A DNA stretch of 39,061 nucleotides from Corallococcus sp. CA053C (GTDB lineage Bacteria > Myxococcota > Myxococcia > Myxococcales > Myxococcaceae): positions 1 through 39,061 of the forward strand of contig NZ_RAWA01000040.1 of assembly GCF_003611675.1 (NCBI RefSeq). The letters run 5' to 3'. The notes beneath the pieces were generated by a model. The model was given only the letters and a program-made list of their open reading frames with translations. It made no database searches and had not been told where the DNA came from. The first letter of the stretch is position 1. Each line of letters starts with the position of its first letter. This document shows, in pieces, positions 8,408 through 18,800 of this stretch. The translations under genes and the position numbers were made by a program.

Positions 8408-8434
8408 AGGAGGGCCCCTTTCCGGGGCCTTCCT
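8408..8434 (+). terminator. Strong hairpin between sigma gene and lipoprotein gene
   Basis: An 11-bp stem with one G-T wobble (8408-8418 with 8424-8434) and a TTTCC loop lies 42 bp after the sigma stop and 12 bp before the GAGGAG ribosome site of the next gene. It could end the sigma transcript or act as a leader attenuator for the lipoprotein and kinase genes. Confidence 0.55.
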
Positions 8435-8458
8435 CCACGCCGCACCGAGGAGAACCCC

Positions 8459-9409
8459 ATGCGCCCCACCCGTTGGCTGTCCCTGCTCACGCTCGTCACC
8501 GCCGTCTCCGCCTGTGAACCGCCTCCGGAGGAGTCGGAGCGGATGGAGGTCCAGCTGCCCGGCGAGGACTTCTTTCCGGAGGGCATCGCGTCCTCGTCGG
8601 ACGGCACGCTCTACATCGGCAGCGTGGGCACGGGCGCCATCGCCCGCGCGCGGCCGGGGGAGCTGGGGGCGCACGTCTTCGTGCCGGGGCGCGCCGCGTT
8701 CGGCGTCTATGGTCTCGCGGTGGACGAGGCGCACGGCACGCTCTGGGCCTGCACCTATGACGACACCCTGCCGCCCGCGACGCCCTCGCACCTGGCCGCG
8801 TACGCGCTCGCCACCGGGGAGCTGAAGACGAGCCATCCCCTCCCCGACGCCAGTGGCTTCTGCAACGACATCGCCCTCGACGCCGCGGGCAACGTGTACG
8901 CGACCGACTCGTTCGCGAACACCGTCGTCCGGCTGGCGGTGGGTGGCAATGAGGTGACGACGTGGGCCGCGGATGCGGCGTTCGCCCCCGTCGTCGAGGG
9001 AGACCTCACCCTCAATGGCATCGCCTACGACGGAGCGGGCACGCTCTATGTCGTGAAGAGCGACACGGGGACGCTGTTCTCCATCGCCATCCAGGCGGAT
9101 GGGAGCGCGGGGGCTCCGGTGACGATTCCGGTGGTGCCGGCGCTCGAAGCACCGGACGGGGTGGAGTGGCTCGATGCGCAGCGGCTGCTGGTGGTGGAGA
9201 ACACGCCCGGCCGGGTCTCCGTGGTGACGCACTCCGGAGGCTCGGGGACGAAGGAGGTCCTCGCCAACGGGCTCGTGGAGCCGACCACCGCCGCGCTCAC
9301 CGACGACGGGGCCTGGGTGCTGGAGGCCCAGCTCGGGTACTTCTTCGGCACCCCGGGCGTCCCGTCCCTGCCGTTCCGCGTGTACCGGCTGGCGGTGCCC
9401 CGGCCCTGA
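8459..9409 (+). CDS. SMP-30/gluconolactonase-like beta-propeller lipoprotein
   Basis: This 316-residue exported lipoprotein starts with a type II signal peptide (RW then a hydrophobic stretch) that ends in the lipobox VSAC, with the lipid-bearing Cys19. The rest is a six-bladed-propeller-like chain of SMP-30/NHL/strictosidine-synthase type repeats. Examples are FPEGIASSSDGTLYIGSVGTG, FCNDIALDAAGNVYATDSF, LNGIAYDGAGTLYVVKSDTG and PDGVEWLDAQRLLVVEN. Such proteins bind metal and either hydrolyse lactones or serve as binding propellers. The FCND element carries the Asn-Asp pair typical of the metal site. Start and ribosome site (GAGGAG at 8447-8452) are clear. It lies between a sigma factor and a membrane kinase, 28 bp before the kinase, so it may be a periplasmic sensor partner of the kinase. 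That role is inferred. Confidence 0.82.
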   Translation: MRPTRWLSLLTLVTAVSACEPPPEESERMEVQLPGEDFFPEGIASSSDGTLYIGSVGTGAIARARPGELGAHVFVPGRAAFGVYGLAVDEAHGTLWACTYDDTLPPATPSHLAAYALATGELKTSHPLPDASGFCNDIALDAAGNVYATDSFANTVVRLAVGGNEVTTWAADAAFAPVVEGDLTLNGIAYDGAGTLYVVKSDTGTLFSIAIQADGSAGAPVTIPVVPALEAPDGVEWLDAQRLLVVENTPGRVSVVTHSGGSGTKEVLANGLVEPTTAALTDDGAWVLEAQLGYFFGTPGVPSLPFRVYRLAVPRP

Positions 9410-9437
9410 GTCGAACCGCTAGACTCCGCCGCCGACC

Positions 9438-12116
9438 ATGACCGGATGCCTCACCGAGGAGACTGTTCTCGCCTTCGTGGAGGGGCGGCTGCGCCCCGGC
9501 CAGCGGGCGCTCATCGAAGCCCACCTGGCCGGGTGTGCGGGCTGCGGCGAGCTGCTCGCCGTGGTCACCGACCTCTGGCACGCGGAGGGCCAGTTGAAGC
9601 GCTCGGAGCCAGCGTCACCGCGTCCGTTCATCGAGGGCGAGCAGGTGGGCCCGTACACGGTGGTCGGACATGCCGCCAGCGGTGCGATGGGCGACGTGTA
9701 CCGGGCGCATGATTCACGGCTCGGGCGGGACGTGGCGCTGAAGGCGCTTCCGGCGCGGTTCGTCCAGGACGCGGAGCGCCTGGCCCGCTTCCGCCAGGAG
9801 GCGCGCGCGGTGGGAGCGCTGTCCCACCCGAACCTGCTCACGGTGTTCGACGTGGGGACCCACGAGGGCGTGCCCTATCTCATCACCGAGTGGCTGGAGG
9901 GCCTGCCGCTCAGTGAAGTGCTGCTGCTCGGCCCGCTGCCGCTGGAGCGCGTGTTGCGGCTGGGCATCCAGTTCGCGCACGCGCTGGCCGCCGCGCACGC
10001 GCGAGGGGTCATCCACCGCGACCTCAAGCCCGCGAACCTCTTCCTCTGCGCGGACGGCAACGGACGGATCCTCGACTTCGGGCTCGCGCGGCTCACCGAG
10101 CGCATTGAAGACGGCGTGGCGACCCAGAGCGGCGCGGTGGTGGGCACCGCGGGGTACATGGCGCCCGAGCAGGTGCGTGGGCAGCCCGTGGACGCGCGCG
10201 CGGATGTGTTCGCGCTGGGCGCGGTGCTCTACGAGGCCGTGAGTGGCCGCGCTCCGTTCGGCGGCGACAGCCCCGTGGAGCGGATGAGCGCCGCGCTCCG
10301 CGACGACCCGCCGCCGCTGCCGGGTGAGCTGGGGTGGGTCCTCGCACGCTGTCTGGCGAAGTCACCCGGCGACCGGTTCCAGTCCGCGCAGGACCTGGCC
10401 TTCGCCCTGGAGGGCATCGCCACCCGCGCCACCGTGCGGCGCCCTTCGCTCCTGCACAGGGCCCTGTTCGCCGTCGCGGTGGTCGCCATGCTGTGCGGCC
10501 TCGGGGTGCTGCTCGTGTCGACCGGGGACCCTGCCCCACCCCGCGAGGCCGAGCGCCCGACATACCGTCAGGTCACCTTCCGCAAGGGGCACGTGCTCAA
10601 CGCCCGCTTCTCCGCGGACGGACACACGCTGTTCTACGGCGCGGCGTGGGAGGGAGGACGCGCGGAGCTCTACAGCGCACGCACCGAGCGGCCCCTGTCG
10701 CAGCCGCTGGGCCAGCCCGCGGATGTGCTCGCCGCCTCGCCCCAGGGAGAGCTGGCGGTGCTGCTGGAGCCCCGGTTCTTCGACGCCGACCATGGCAGCG
10801 GGACGCTGGGGCTGATGCCGCTGGCGGGAGGTGCACCGCGCGCCGTGCTCGATGGCGTGCTGGAGGCCGACTGGGGACGCAGCGGGGGGCCGCTCGCGGT
10901 GGTGCGGCGGGTGGATGAACGCTTCCGCCTGGAGCAGCCACCGGGGACGGTGCGCTTCAAGTCCCAGGGGTGGATCAGCCACGCCCGGGTGTCACCTGAC
11001 GGAGCGCGGATCGCGTTCCTGTTCCATGAGCACCCGAAGGACGACCGCGGCGCCGTGCGGGTGCTGGAGAAGGACGGGCCTCCGCGAGAGCTGTCCGCGG
11101 ACTGGTCGAGCATCCGGGGCCTCGCGTGGGCACCGGATGGCAAGGAGGTCTGGTTCACCGCCTCCCGCACCGATGCGGACTCCGCGCTGTACGCGGTCGA
11201 CCTGGAGGGGAAGACGCGGCTCGTGGACCGGCTCGCCGGGCGGATGGTGCTGCATGACATCGCGGACGACGGCTCCGTGCTGATTGACCACCCGGTCGCG
11301 CGGACGGGGCTCGCGTTCGGGCGCGCGGGCGAGGAGCGGGACCTGACCTGGGCGGACTCGTCGTTCATGACGGACCTGTCGCGCGACGGCCGCACGGTGC
11401 TCTTCACCGAGGGCGGGCAGACGGAAGGGCCGACCTATGGCGCGTACCTGCGGACCACCGACGGCGCGCCCCCCATCCGGCTGGGCGACGGCATCCCGAT
11501 GGCCCTCTCCCCGGATGGCAGGCAGGTGCTGACGGCGCGGTACGGGCCCCGGACGGAGTTCTTCCTGCTGCCCACCGGCGCCGGAGAGCCCCGCGCGGTG
11601 TCGCTCGCGCCGGTGACCGTGCTGCTGTCGGCGCGCTGGTTCCCGGATGGGAAGCGGTTGCTCCTGCGGGCCAGCGAGGCCGGGCACCCTGCCCGCCTGT
11701 GGATCTTCGAACCGGGGGCGGGAGCGCCTGGCCCCCTCACGAAGGAAGGCGAGGGCTTCGACGCGGCCATCGCACCCGACGGGACGCGCGTGGCCGCGGT
11801 GGATCCGACAGGACGCCTCCGCCTGATCAGCACCACCGGAGGGGACACCCACGTCGTCCCCGGACTGTTCTCCGGACAGGGGGTGGCCGGCTGGAACGCG
11901 GACGGAAACACGCTCTACCTGCGCAGCGTCTCGCTCCCCGTCCAGGTGTCCCGGGTCGACGTGCGGACCGGGGTGAGCGTCCCGCACCTGACGGTGCCGG
12001 CACGCGGCAACATGCCGGGCCTGGTCTCCATCATGACGCTGACGCTCTCCGCGGATGGGAGCGCGTATGCCTACAGCTACAGCGAAGCGCTCTCCCGGTT
12101 GTACCTGCGGGATTGA
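9438..12116 (+). CDS. Ser/Thr protein kinase with N-terminal zinc finger and PD40 propeller
   Basis: This 892-residue membrane protein has three parts. Residues 1-45 hold a Cys4...His29-x3-Cys33-x2-Cys36 finger of the anti-sigma (zf-HC2) type. Residues about 70-330 are a eukaryotic-like kinase with glycine loop ASGAMGDVY, VALK lysine, HRDLKPANLFL catalytic loop (about residue 193), DFGLAR and GTAGYMAPEQ, so it should be active. One transmembrane helix (about 340-362) leads to about 530 residues of WD40/PD40-like (TolB-type) repeats, seen as FSADGHTLFY, VSPDGARIAF, WAPDGKEVWF, LSPDGRQVLT and IAPDGTRVAA. The topology suggests cytoplasmic finger and kinase with a periplasmic propeller sensor. 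It follows a sigma-factor gene and an SMP-30 lipoprotein. The finger-kinase fusion suggests it may hold or release that sigma factor. Confidence 0.9.
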   Translation: MTGCLTEETVLAFVEGRLRPGQRALIEAHLAGCAGCGELLAVVTDLWHAEGQLKRSEPASPRPFIEGEQVGPYTVVGHAASGAMGDVYRAHDSRLGRDVALKALPARFVQDAERLARFRQEARAVGALSHPNLLTVFDVGTHEGVPYLITEWLEGLPLSEVLLLGPLPLERVLRLGIQFAHALAAAHARGVIHRDLKPANLFLCADGNGRILDFGLARLTERIEDGVATQSGAVVGTAGYMAPEQVRGQPVDARADVFALGAVLYEAVSGRAPFGGDSPVERMSAALRDDPPPLPGELGWVLARCLAKSPGDRFQSAQDLAFALEGIATRATVRRPSLLHRALFAVAVVAMLCGLGVLLVSTGDPAPPREAERPTYRQVTFRKGHVLNARFSADGHTLFYGAAWEGGRAELYSARTERPLSQPLGQPADVLAASPQGELAVLLEPRFFDADHGSGTLGLMPLAGGAPRAVLDGVLEADWGRSGGPLAVVRRVDERFRLEQPPGTVRFKSQGWISHARVSPDGARIAFLFHEHPKDDRGAVRVLEKDGPPRELSADWSSIRGLAWAPDGKEVWFTASRTDADSALYAVDLEGKTRLVDRLAGRMVLHDIADDGSVLIDHPVARTGLAFGRAGEERDLTWADSSFMTDLSRDGRTVLFTEGGQTEGPTYGAYLRTTDGAPPIRLGDGIPMALSPDGRQVLTARYGPRTEFFLLPTGAGEPRAVSLAPVTVLLSARWFPDGKRLLLRASEAGHPARLWIFEPGAGAPGPLTKEGEGFDAAIAPDGTRVAAVDPTGRLRLISTTGGDTHVVPGLFSGQGVAGWNADGNTLYLRSVSLPVQVSRVDVRTGVSVPHLTVPARGNMPGLVSIMTLTLSADGSAYAYSYSEALSRLYLRD

Positions 12117-12160
12117 GAACCGCGCCACACCGGACCGTGCCGACCGGGCCGCGCGGCTCT
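12115..12160. terminator. Imperfect extended hairpin between convergent kinase and sod genes
   Basis: Nested short stems (CCGCGC at 12120-12125 with GCGCGG at 12151-12156, CCGG at 12130-12133 with 12144-12147, flanking GAG/CTC) span the gap between two convergent stops. The position suits a terminator; the stems are short. Confidence 0.3.
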
Positions 12161-12176
12161 CCGTGCTGCTTCGCGA

Positions 12177-12782
<606 letters not shown>

Positions 12783-12826
12783 GGGATTCGTCCTTTCGTG
12801 ATGCTGTGAACTGCGGTTTTCGTTCG

Positions 12827-13327
12827 CTACTTCCGCGCGGGTGCTGGATCCGGGTGCGCCGTCACCGCGCGATACGCCCGGTTCCAATAGACCAGCGGCT
12901 CACCATCCGCACCCCGCTGGATGCCGACCACGCGGCCCACCAGCAAGAGGTGATCGCCGTAACGGTGCACATCCAACAGAGTGCAGGACAGGGAGGCCAG
13001 GCTGTCCTGGACGAAGGCCTCCTCGCTGAACGCGAGGCCCTCCGAGTCCCCCTTCGAGCACCGGACGGAGATGTCCCGTTGGGTGGTGGACAGCACGCTC
13101 ACGCTGAAGCGGCCCGCGGCCTCCACCCGCTTCAGCGTCCGGGAGATCTGCTGGAGCGCCACCACCACCAGGGGCGGATCCAGGGAGAGGGAGCTGAAGG
13201 AGCTGACGGTCGTCGCCGCGACCCCTTCCGCGTCCCGCACCGAGACCACCGCCACACCGCTCGCCCACCGGGACATCGCCTCCCGGAAGTCGAGGGCCGT
13301 CACCCCTTCGGGACCACCCTGAGTCAT
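12827..13327 (-). CDS. Flavin reductase family protein (NAD(P)H:FMN oxidoreductase-like)
   Basis: This 166-residue protein of the PF01613 fold binds FMN or FAD in a split-barrel dimer. The N-terminal FREAMSRWASGVAVVSV, the flavin-binding stretch ATTVSSFSSLSLDPPLVVV and the C-terminal GDHLLLVGRV element (GDH motif of the HpaC-type reductases) are all present and correctly spaced. Length matches the family. Such enzymes supply reduced flavin to two-component monooxygenases, but no monooxygenase partner is adjacent, so the acceptor is unknown. The ATG start gives a fold that begins immediately. It is the first gene of a probable two-gene minus-strand unit with the superoxide dismutase and is divergent from the AAA+ gene, with 171 bp between them. 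Confidence 0.85.
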   Translation of the reverse strand: MTQGGPEGVTALDFREAMSRWASGVAVVSVRDAEGVAATTVSSFSSLSLDPPLVVVALQQISRTLKRVEAAGRFSVSVLSTTQRDISVRCSKGDSEGLAFSEEAFVQDSLASLSCTLLDVHRYGDHLLLVGRVVGIQRGADGEPLVYWNRAYRAVTAHPDPAPARK

Positions 13328-13451
13328 GTGCCGGTCTCTACCACCCGCACCGCCACCCGGTCAGCAGTTCCTCCAATCCATTGGCGGAATACCAACGCAG
13401 TAGCAGCGCCCGGGTGCTTCCGCCTTGCGGACAGTCCACGGAGCCGGGGTG

Positions 13452-13481
13452 TTCTCGCGGGAGGACGCCCCCTCCTATGAT
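13452..13481 (+). promoter_or_regulatory. Possible promoter of the AAA+/annexin operon
   Basis: TATGAT at 13476-13481 is a good -10 match, with a poor -35 (TTCTCG, 13452-13457) 18 bp upstream. Transcription would begin about 10 bp before the GTG at 13499, leaving a very short leader. It is in the only non-coding gap before the operon, but the -35 is too weak to be sure. Confidence 0.3.
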
Positions 13482-13498
13482 CCGCCGGGGGGTGGCTC

Positions 13499-15859
13499 GT
13501 GACAGAACCGTCGTGGGCGGAGACGCTGGGGCGGCTGGACACGCTGCTGCTCCAGGTCTGCCACCTGGAGGAAGCGCGCGCGTCCAAGCTCCGGGGTGAG
13601 GAGGAAGGCGGCTGGGACGCCGTTCGCACCACGGTGCGCGCCCCGGTTTCAGAGCTGGCCTTCACCGCGTCGCTTCCGGAGGCCCCGCTGCTGGGGAACT
13701 CGCCGCCCCTGCCCTTCGCGCGCCTGCGGGCGTCGCTGCGGCTGGAGGCCGTGGAGGAGGAGGCGCTGCTGGTGCTGCTCGCGGCGCACCTGGAGCCCCG
13801 CTACCCGCGCCTGTTCGCCGTGCTCCAGGACGACACCGCGCAGGGCTGGAACGTGGAGCGGTTGCTCGTCACCGTCCTGGGCCGCACCCCTGCCCGCCTG
13901 CAACGGCTGCTGGCGTCGCTGACGGAGAGCGGGCTGCTCGTCGGTGGGGGGCTGTTGCAGACGGGCCTGGGGGCCTTTCCTCCCATGCTGCGGCCGGTGG
14001 ACTTGTCGCCGGAGGTCCGCGACGCGCTGCTGGAGCTGCCCCGCCCTTCCGTGCTGGGCGACATGCCGCTGGAGTGGCACGGCGCGGAGCCCCTGCGTCC
14101 TCCGGAGCGCGGCCCTTCGGGGTCATTCGCGGTGGTGCATGGCGAAGGGGAACGGCTGGGCGTGGCGCTTGAGATCGCCGCCGACACGGGCGTGCCGCTG
14201 GTCGTCGCTCGGTGGACCGGCGCCCTGGAGCAGACCGTGGCGGCGCGGGCGCTGTGGCGCATGGCCGCGGTGCGGGGGGCACTGCTGGCCGTGGACCTGG
14301 CCGGGTGCGAGCGCGGCGTGGCCCTCTCCGTCACCGGCACCCTGTCGCGCCTGTGTCAGCAGTTCGGGGGCCGGGCCCTGGTGCTGTGTGACTCCGCGCA
14401 GCCCGTCGCTGTTCCCCACCACGAGGCTCCGGCCCTGGGCTTCACGCAGCGGCGCGCGCTGTGGCGGGAGGAGGCGCTGGCGCGGGGACTTGCGTTGGAA
14501 GAGGCGGACGCGGGACGGCTGGCGTCCAGCTTCCGGGGTGGGTTGCAGGAGGTCCGCCGGATCTTCGACGCGGCGCCCGGCGGTGATGCCGACGCCCTTC
14601 GCGCCGCCGCCTCACGACTCGTCCAGGTGCCGCTGCGCCATGGCTACCGGCTGGAGACGTCGCGGACGTTCGCGGACCTCGTGGTGCGCGACACCACCCG
14701 TGAAGCACTGGAGCGATTGCTGTTCTACGTGGCCCAGCGCGACCGCGTCGCCGAGGAGCGCGGCCTGCTGCAACGCTTCCGGCTGCACACCGGGCCGGTG
14801 GCTTTGTTCTCCGGACGCTCGGGCACGGGGAAGACATTGGCCGCGGAGGTCATCGCGCACGCGGTGGGCCGGCCGCTCTACGTCATCGACCTGTCCCGGC
14901 TGGTCAGCAAGTACGTGGGCGAGACGGAGAAGAACATCGACGAGGTGCTCACCCACGGCGAGCGCGCGGGCGCGGTGCTGTTCTTCGATGAAGCGGATTC
15001 ACTCTTCTCCGCGCGCACCGAGGTCAGCAACGCGAATGATCGCTTCGCCAACCTGGAGGTCGGCTTCCTGCTCCAGCGCATCGAGCGCCACGACGGGCTG
15101 ATCATCCTGGCCACCAACCTCCAGACGGCCATCGACGAAGCGTTCCTGCGCCGCTTCCACGCGCGCATTGAGTTCCCCTTCCCCGAGGTCGACGAGCGCC
15201 GCCGCATCTGGGAGCTGATGCTTCCGGACGGCGTGCCCCGCACGGGGACGCTCGACCTGGCGGGGCTCGCGCAGCGTCACCGGCTGTCGGGCGGCGACAT
15301 CCGCAACGCGGCCCTCAAGGGCATCTTCCTGGCCGAACAGGCAGGGGCTCCGTTGTGCCAGGAACACCTGGAGCGCGCCGTCGCGCTGGAGCTGTACGAG
15401 CTGGGCCGGCTGTCGCGCCGCGCGGAGGCGGAGAGCCCTGGTGACTCGGGCACCCGCCTGCGCCGCGTGGCGGAGGTGTTCCAGGAGGCACTGGACACGC
15501 AGCTTCGCCAACACTTCCTCAAGGAGATCCACATCCTCCACGGCTCGCCCACACGGGAGGCGCTCGCGGGGAAGCGGCCCGCGGTGTCGCTCGCCCTCTA
15601 CCGGCTGGCCGTCACACAGAACGGCGCCCTGCGGCTGGGCCTCATCGTCTCCGCGTGGTCCAACCGCGCCGAGGAGGAACACGAGCTGCTCGGCGTCCTC
15701 CACGGGCTGCTCACGCGCGGCCTGCCGCATGAGCTGGATGGCCGGAAGGTCACCCCTCGTGTCCAGGAGAGTTACGACTTCGACCTGCTCCACCGTTTCT
15801 GGAGCAGTCATGGACATCCCATCCGGGCCTCCCTGGTCCTGGATGTGGAGATGACCTAG
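13499..15859 (+). CDS. eCIS-type AAA+ ATPase (Afp15/Pvc15-like) with Pvc16/DUF4255-like C-terminus
   Basis: This is a 786-residue protein. Residues 1-390 form a helical region ending in a winged-helix-like part, as in AAA+ ATPases of extracellular contractile injection systems and related ATP-binding proteins. Residues about 410-640 are a full AAA+ domain: Walker A GRSGTGKT (439-446), a YVGETEKN pore-side loop, Walker B LFFDEAD (Asp497-Glu498), sensor 1 ILATN and an RRFHARIEF arginine-finger region. Residues about 655-786 resemble the Pvc16/Afp16 tube-terminator family (DUF4255). They show VSLALYRLAVTQNGALRLGL followed by VSAWS, an HELLGVLHGLL segment and LLHRFWSSHG before a final beta strand. 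Fusion of the two is unusual. It starts at GTG and is followed 30 bp later by the annexin-repeat gene. The AAA+ part is certain; the C-terminal match is from memory of the family pattern. Confidence 0.82.
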   Translation: MTEPSWAETLGRLDTLLLQVCHLEEARASKLRGEEEGGWDAVRTTVRAPVSELAFTASLPEAPLLGNSPPLPFARLRASLRLEAVEEEALLVLLAAHLEPRYPRLFAVLQDDTAQGWNVERLLVTVLGRTPARLQRLLASLTESGLLVGGGLLQTGLGAFPPMLRPVDLSPEVRDALLELPRPSVLGDMPLEWHGAEPLRPPERGPSGSFAVVHGEGERLGVALEIAADTGVPLVVARWTGALEQTVAARALWRMAAVRGALLAVDLAGCERGVALSVTGTLSRLCQQFGGRALVLCDSAQPVAVPHHEAPALGFTQRRALWREEALARGLALEEADAGRLASSFRGGLQEVRRIFDAAPGGDADALRAAASRLVQVPLRHGYRLETSRTFADLVVRDTTREALERLLFYVAQRDRVAEERGLLQRFRLHTGPVALFSGRSGTGKTLAAEVIAHAVGRPLYVIDLSRLVSKYVGETEKNIDEVLTHGERAGAVLFFDEADSLFSARTEVSNANDRFANLEVGFLLQRIERHDGLIILATNLQTAIDEAFLRRFHARIEFPFPEVDERRRIWELMLPDGVPRTGTLDLAGLAQRHRLSGGDIRNAALKGIFLAEQAGAPLCQEHLERAVALELYELGRLSRRAEAESPGDSGTRLRRVAEVFQEALDTQLRQHFLKEIHILHGSPTREALAGKRPAVSLALYRLAVTQNGALRLGLIVSAWSNRAEEEHELLGVLHGLLTRGLPHELDGRKVTPRVQESYDFDLLHRFWSSHGHPIRASLVLDVEMT

Positions 15860-15889
15860 CGTCCCTTCACCGATGGTGCGGGGGGGACC

Positions 15890-18800
15890 GTGCGCATCCG
15901 TGAACAGGGCTCGAAGGCTTCGACCCAGCACGCGCTCCGGAAGACGTCCGGCCGGAGTCCCTCGTCCTCGTCGGCCCTCCCGCGCAATGCCGGTGTCGTC
16001 CCCCGGGGACCCGCCTCGTCCAATCCCGCACGTGAGCTGGCGGCCCGCCTCGCCTCGCTGAAGGGCGCGGGCCCCGGTGTCTCCGGACAGGTGCTGCGCG
16101 ACACGGCGCGCGACCTGGAGCGCCGCGTGAGCGACCCGGCGTGGCGGACGATGGGCGGGCCTCGCTCCCACCTCTTCGACCCGTGCCCCGTCCACCCTCC
16201 GGAGGTGGCGCTCCTCTCCACACCGGGCGCCATCGAAGCGGAGGCAGGCTTCAGCGGACTGGCGCCCACGCCCCACACCGGGCTCGCGGAGGCCGACGGC
16301 GCGTCGCAGCCCACCACCATCGCCGGACAGGAGGAAGCGGACCGCCAGCGCGCGAAGGCCCGGACCGCCGTGCTTCCTCGCGGCTCCACGGAAGAACTCG
16401 CGGACACCGCCGCGCGCCTGGCCGAGGACCGGGCCCGGACCGACGGCACCCCTTCCGCGAGCACGGCCGACGCGGGGCTGGGGGGAAGCACGGCACCGCT
16501 GCACGGCGAGCTGGACACGACCGTCGACATACCGGGCGCCGGGAGCGAGGAGACGACGCCGGAGCCGCTGCCCGTGCCCGCGGGGACTGCGCCTGGAGGC
16601 ATGGACGAGGCCGCGCGGATCGACTCGGCCCGGAGCACGCTGTCGGGACGCGGCGACGTGCGCATCACCATCCGTCCGGCCACCGGAGGCCCGGGCGGTC
16701 CCACCACCGCCGCGAAGCCGCCTCCGCTGCAAACCGACGCGTCCGTCGGCGAAGGCGGCACCGACGCCCCTCCCAGGGCAGACCCCACGGCCGCCGCCGC
16801 GACGGAGGCGACGAAGCAACTGGCCGACGCCCACGCCCAGGGCGTCCAGGGCATCCAGCAGGGCCTCGAGTCCCCACCGGACACCACCGGCGTCATCCCC
16901 GCCGAGGCCACGACCCCCGCCACGGTTCCGGCCCCGCCGCCCACCGCGCCCGTCGCGGAGGCGCCCGCGGTGATCAGCCCCGCCGCGCCCGCGGGTCCGC
17001 AAACGGACGTGGACGCCGTGACGGCCTGGAAGGGCCGCATCGCCAGCACCACGGAGAAGGTCCCCGAGCCCAAGCTGCCCCCGGCGCCGCGCTACACCTT
17101 CAAGATCCAGCAGGCCGCCGTGGATCCGAACGCGGTCCGCGCCGCGCGCCTCAAGCAGTTGGAGGACGAGGGCAAGCGGGCCATCACCCCGGCGAAGCGG
17201 CCGGAGGACCTGCCCGCCATCCCGGACGATCCCACCGGGAAGGCCTCCGCCCTGGTCGACAGCAAGTGCGACCGCAAGCTGGAGGTCCGCAACGCGAAGC
17301 TCCCCGACCTCCAGAAGAGTCCGCTGGGCCACGTGCCGGAGATTGGCGCGCAGCTCATGCGGGACGACGGCGGGCACCTGCTGATCAAGGGCCCCCTGGG
17401 CGACCTCGTCTACAAGCCCGGCGGTCCGAAGCCCACCGACCCGGAGAAGCTCAAGGATTGGACGCGGCTCCAGAAGAAGATCACCGACGCGGCCGAAAAG
17501 CAGAAGAAGGCGAAGGCCCAACCGAAGGAGCCCGCCAAGGGCATCACCGTCCTCGAAGAGGCCGCGCCCGCGCCCATCAACGTCCCCGACTTCGCGCGCG
17601 TGGACATTGGCGACGTGCTGGCGCGCCTGCTCGCGGCGCCGGACACATACGCCGACGCGTCCGTGAAGAAGGCCCGCGAGGCCTATGTCCCGGGCGGACT
17701 CGACGCGTCGTGGGGCGTCGCGCTCCTCGCCGCTGAACGCCCCATCTTCGCCGCAGAGCTCCAGCGCGTCGCCGACGCCGCGAAGATCAAGAAGGAGGAC
17801 CTGGACGCGAAGGTGGAGGCCCGCCGCAAGCAGCTCGTGGATTCGCACCAGGCCACCACCGAAACGCTCAGCAAGGCCCACGAGGAGGCGAAGACGAGCA
17901 TCGTGGAGAGCGGGAAGACCTTCGGCGATGCCCTCTCCCGCGTGCGCGCCTCGCTGGACGCCCAGGCCGAGGCCCGCGCCGCCGCCATCCAGGGAGGCGT
18001 GGACCTGACCGAGGCCCGCCGCAAGCGCGACGCGCTCCTCGCCGCGGTCGACACCAAGGTGGGCAACTGGATCGTCCGGTACGACCAGAACGGCAAGCGC
18101 TTCAAGGAAGCCTTCGGCAAGGCCGCGAGCGACCAGATGCGCGCCTATGAGCTCGCCGCGCTCCAGGACGAATGGCAGCTCAAGAAGGACGCCGGCGATG
18201 ATCCGGTGAAGCTCAAGGCGGCGACGGAGAAGTACCGCCCCACCAAGAAGTGGCTCGACGACCGCCGCAAGGAGCTTGGCGCCGTCGTTGGCCAGGCGAA
18301 ACGCGACATCGACGCGAACGTCGAGCGCTACCAGGAAGAGCTGCGCCGGGCTGGCAAGGACGCCAAGGAGGCCATCCGCGACTGGCACGCGAAGCAGATC
18401 GGCTACGAGCGCGGCTTCTGGGACCGGTTGATCAGCTGGATCATCGACTGGCTCGACACGGCCCACGACGAGAGCAAGGCGTGGGAGGCCGCGCGCGCCG
18501 AAGAGAACAAGACGTCGCTCGACAAGAACATGCTGTTCCTCGCGGAGGTGCGCCTGCGCCAGGGCGAGGAGCTGGACGTCGAGGCCCTCAAGCAGCGGCA
18601 GGACCTGGGCGAGGAGCAGAAGGCCATCCTCCTCTCCTACTACGGCAAGAACGGCAAGGACGCCGTCCAGGCGCTGGCCGAAGGGCTGGCCGTGCGCATC
18701 TCCGGCCAGCGGCGCAAGCCGCTCATGGAGGCCCTGGAGAAGGAGATCCTCGCCTCCGACAGCCTGGACCGCGTCCGGACGGTGGTGGAGGCGCAGAAGC

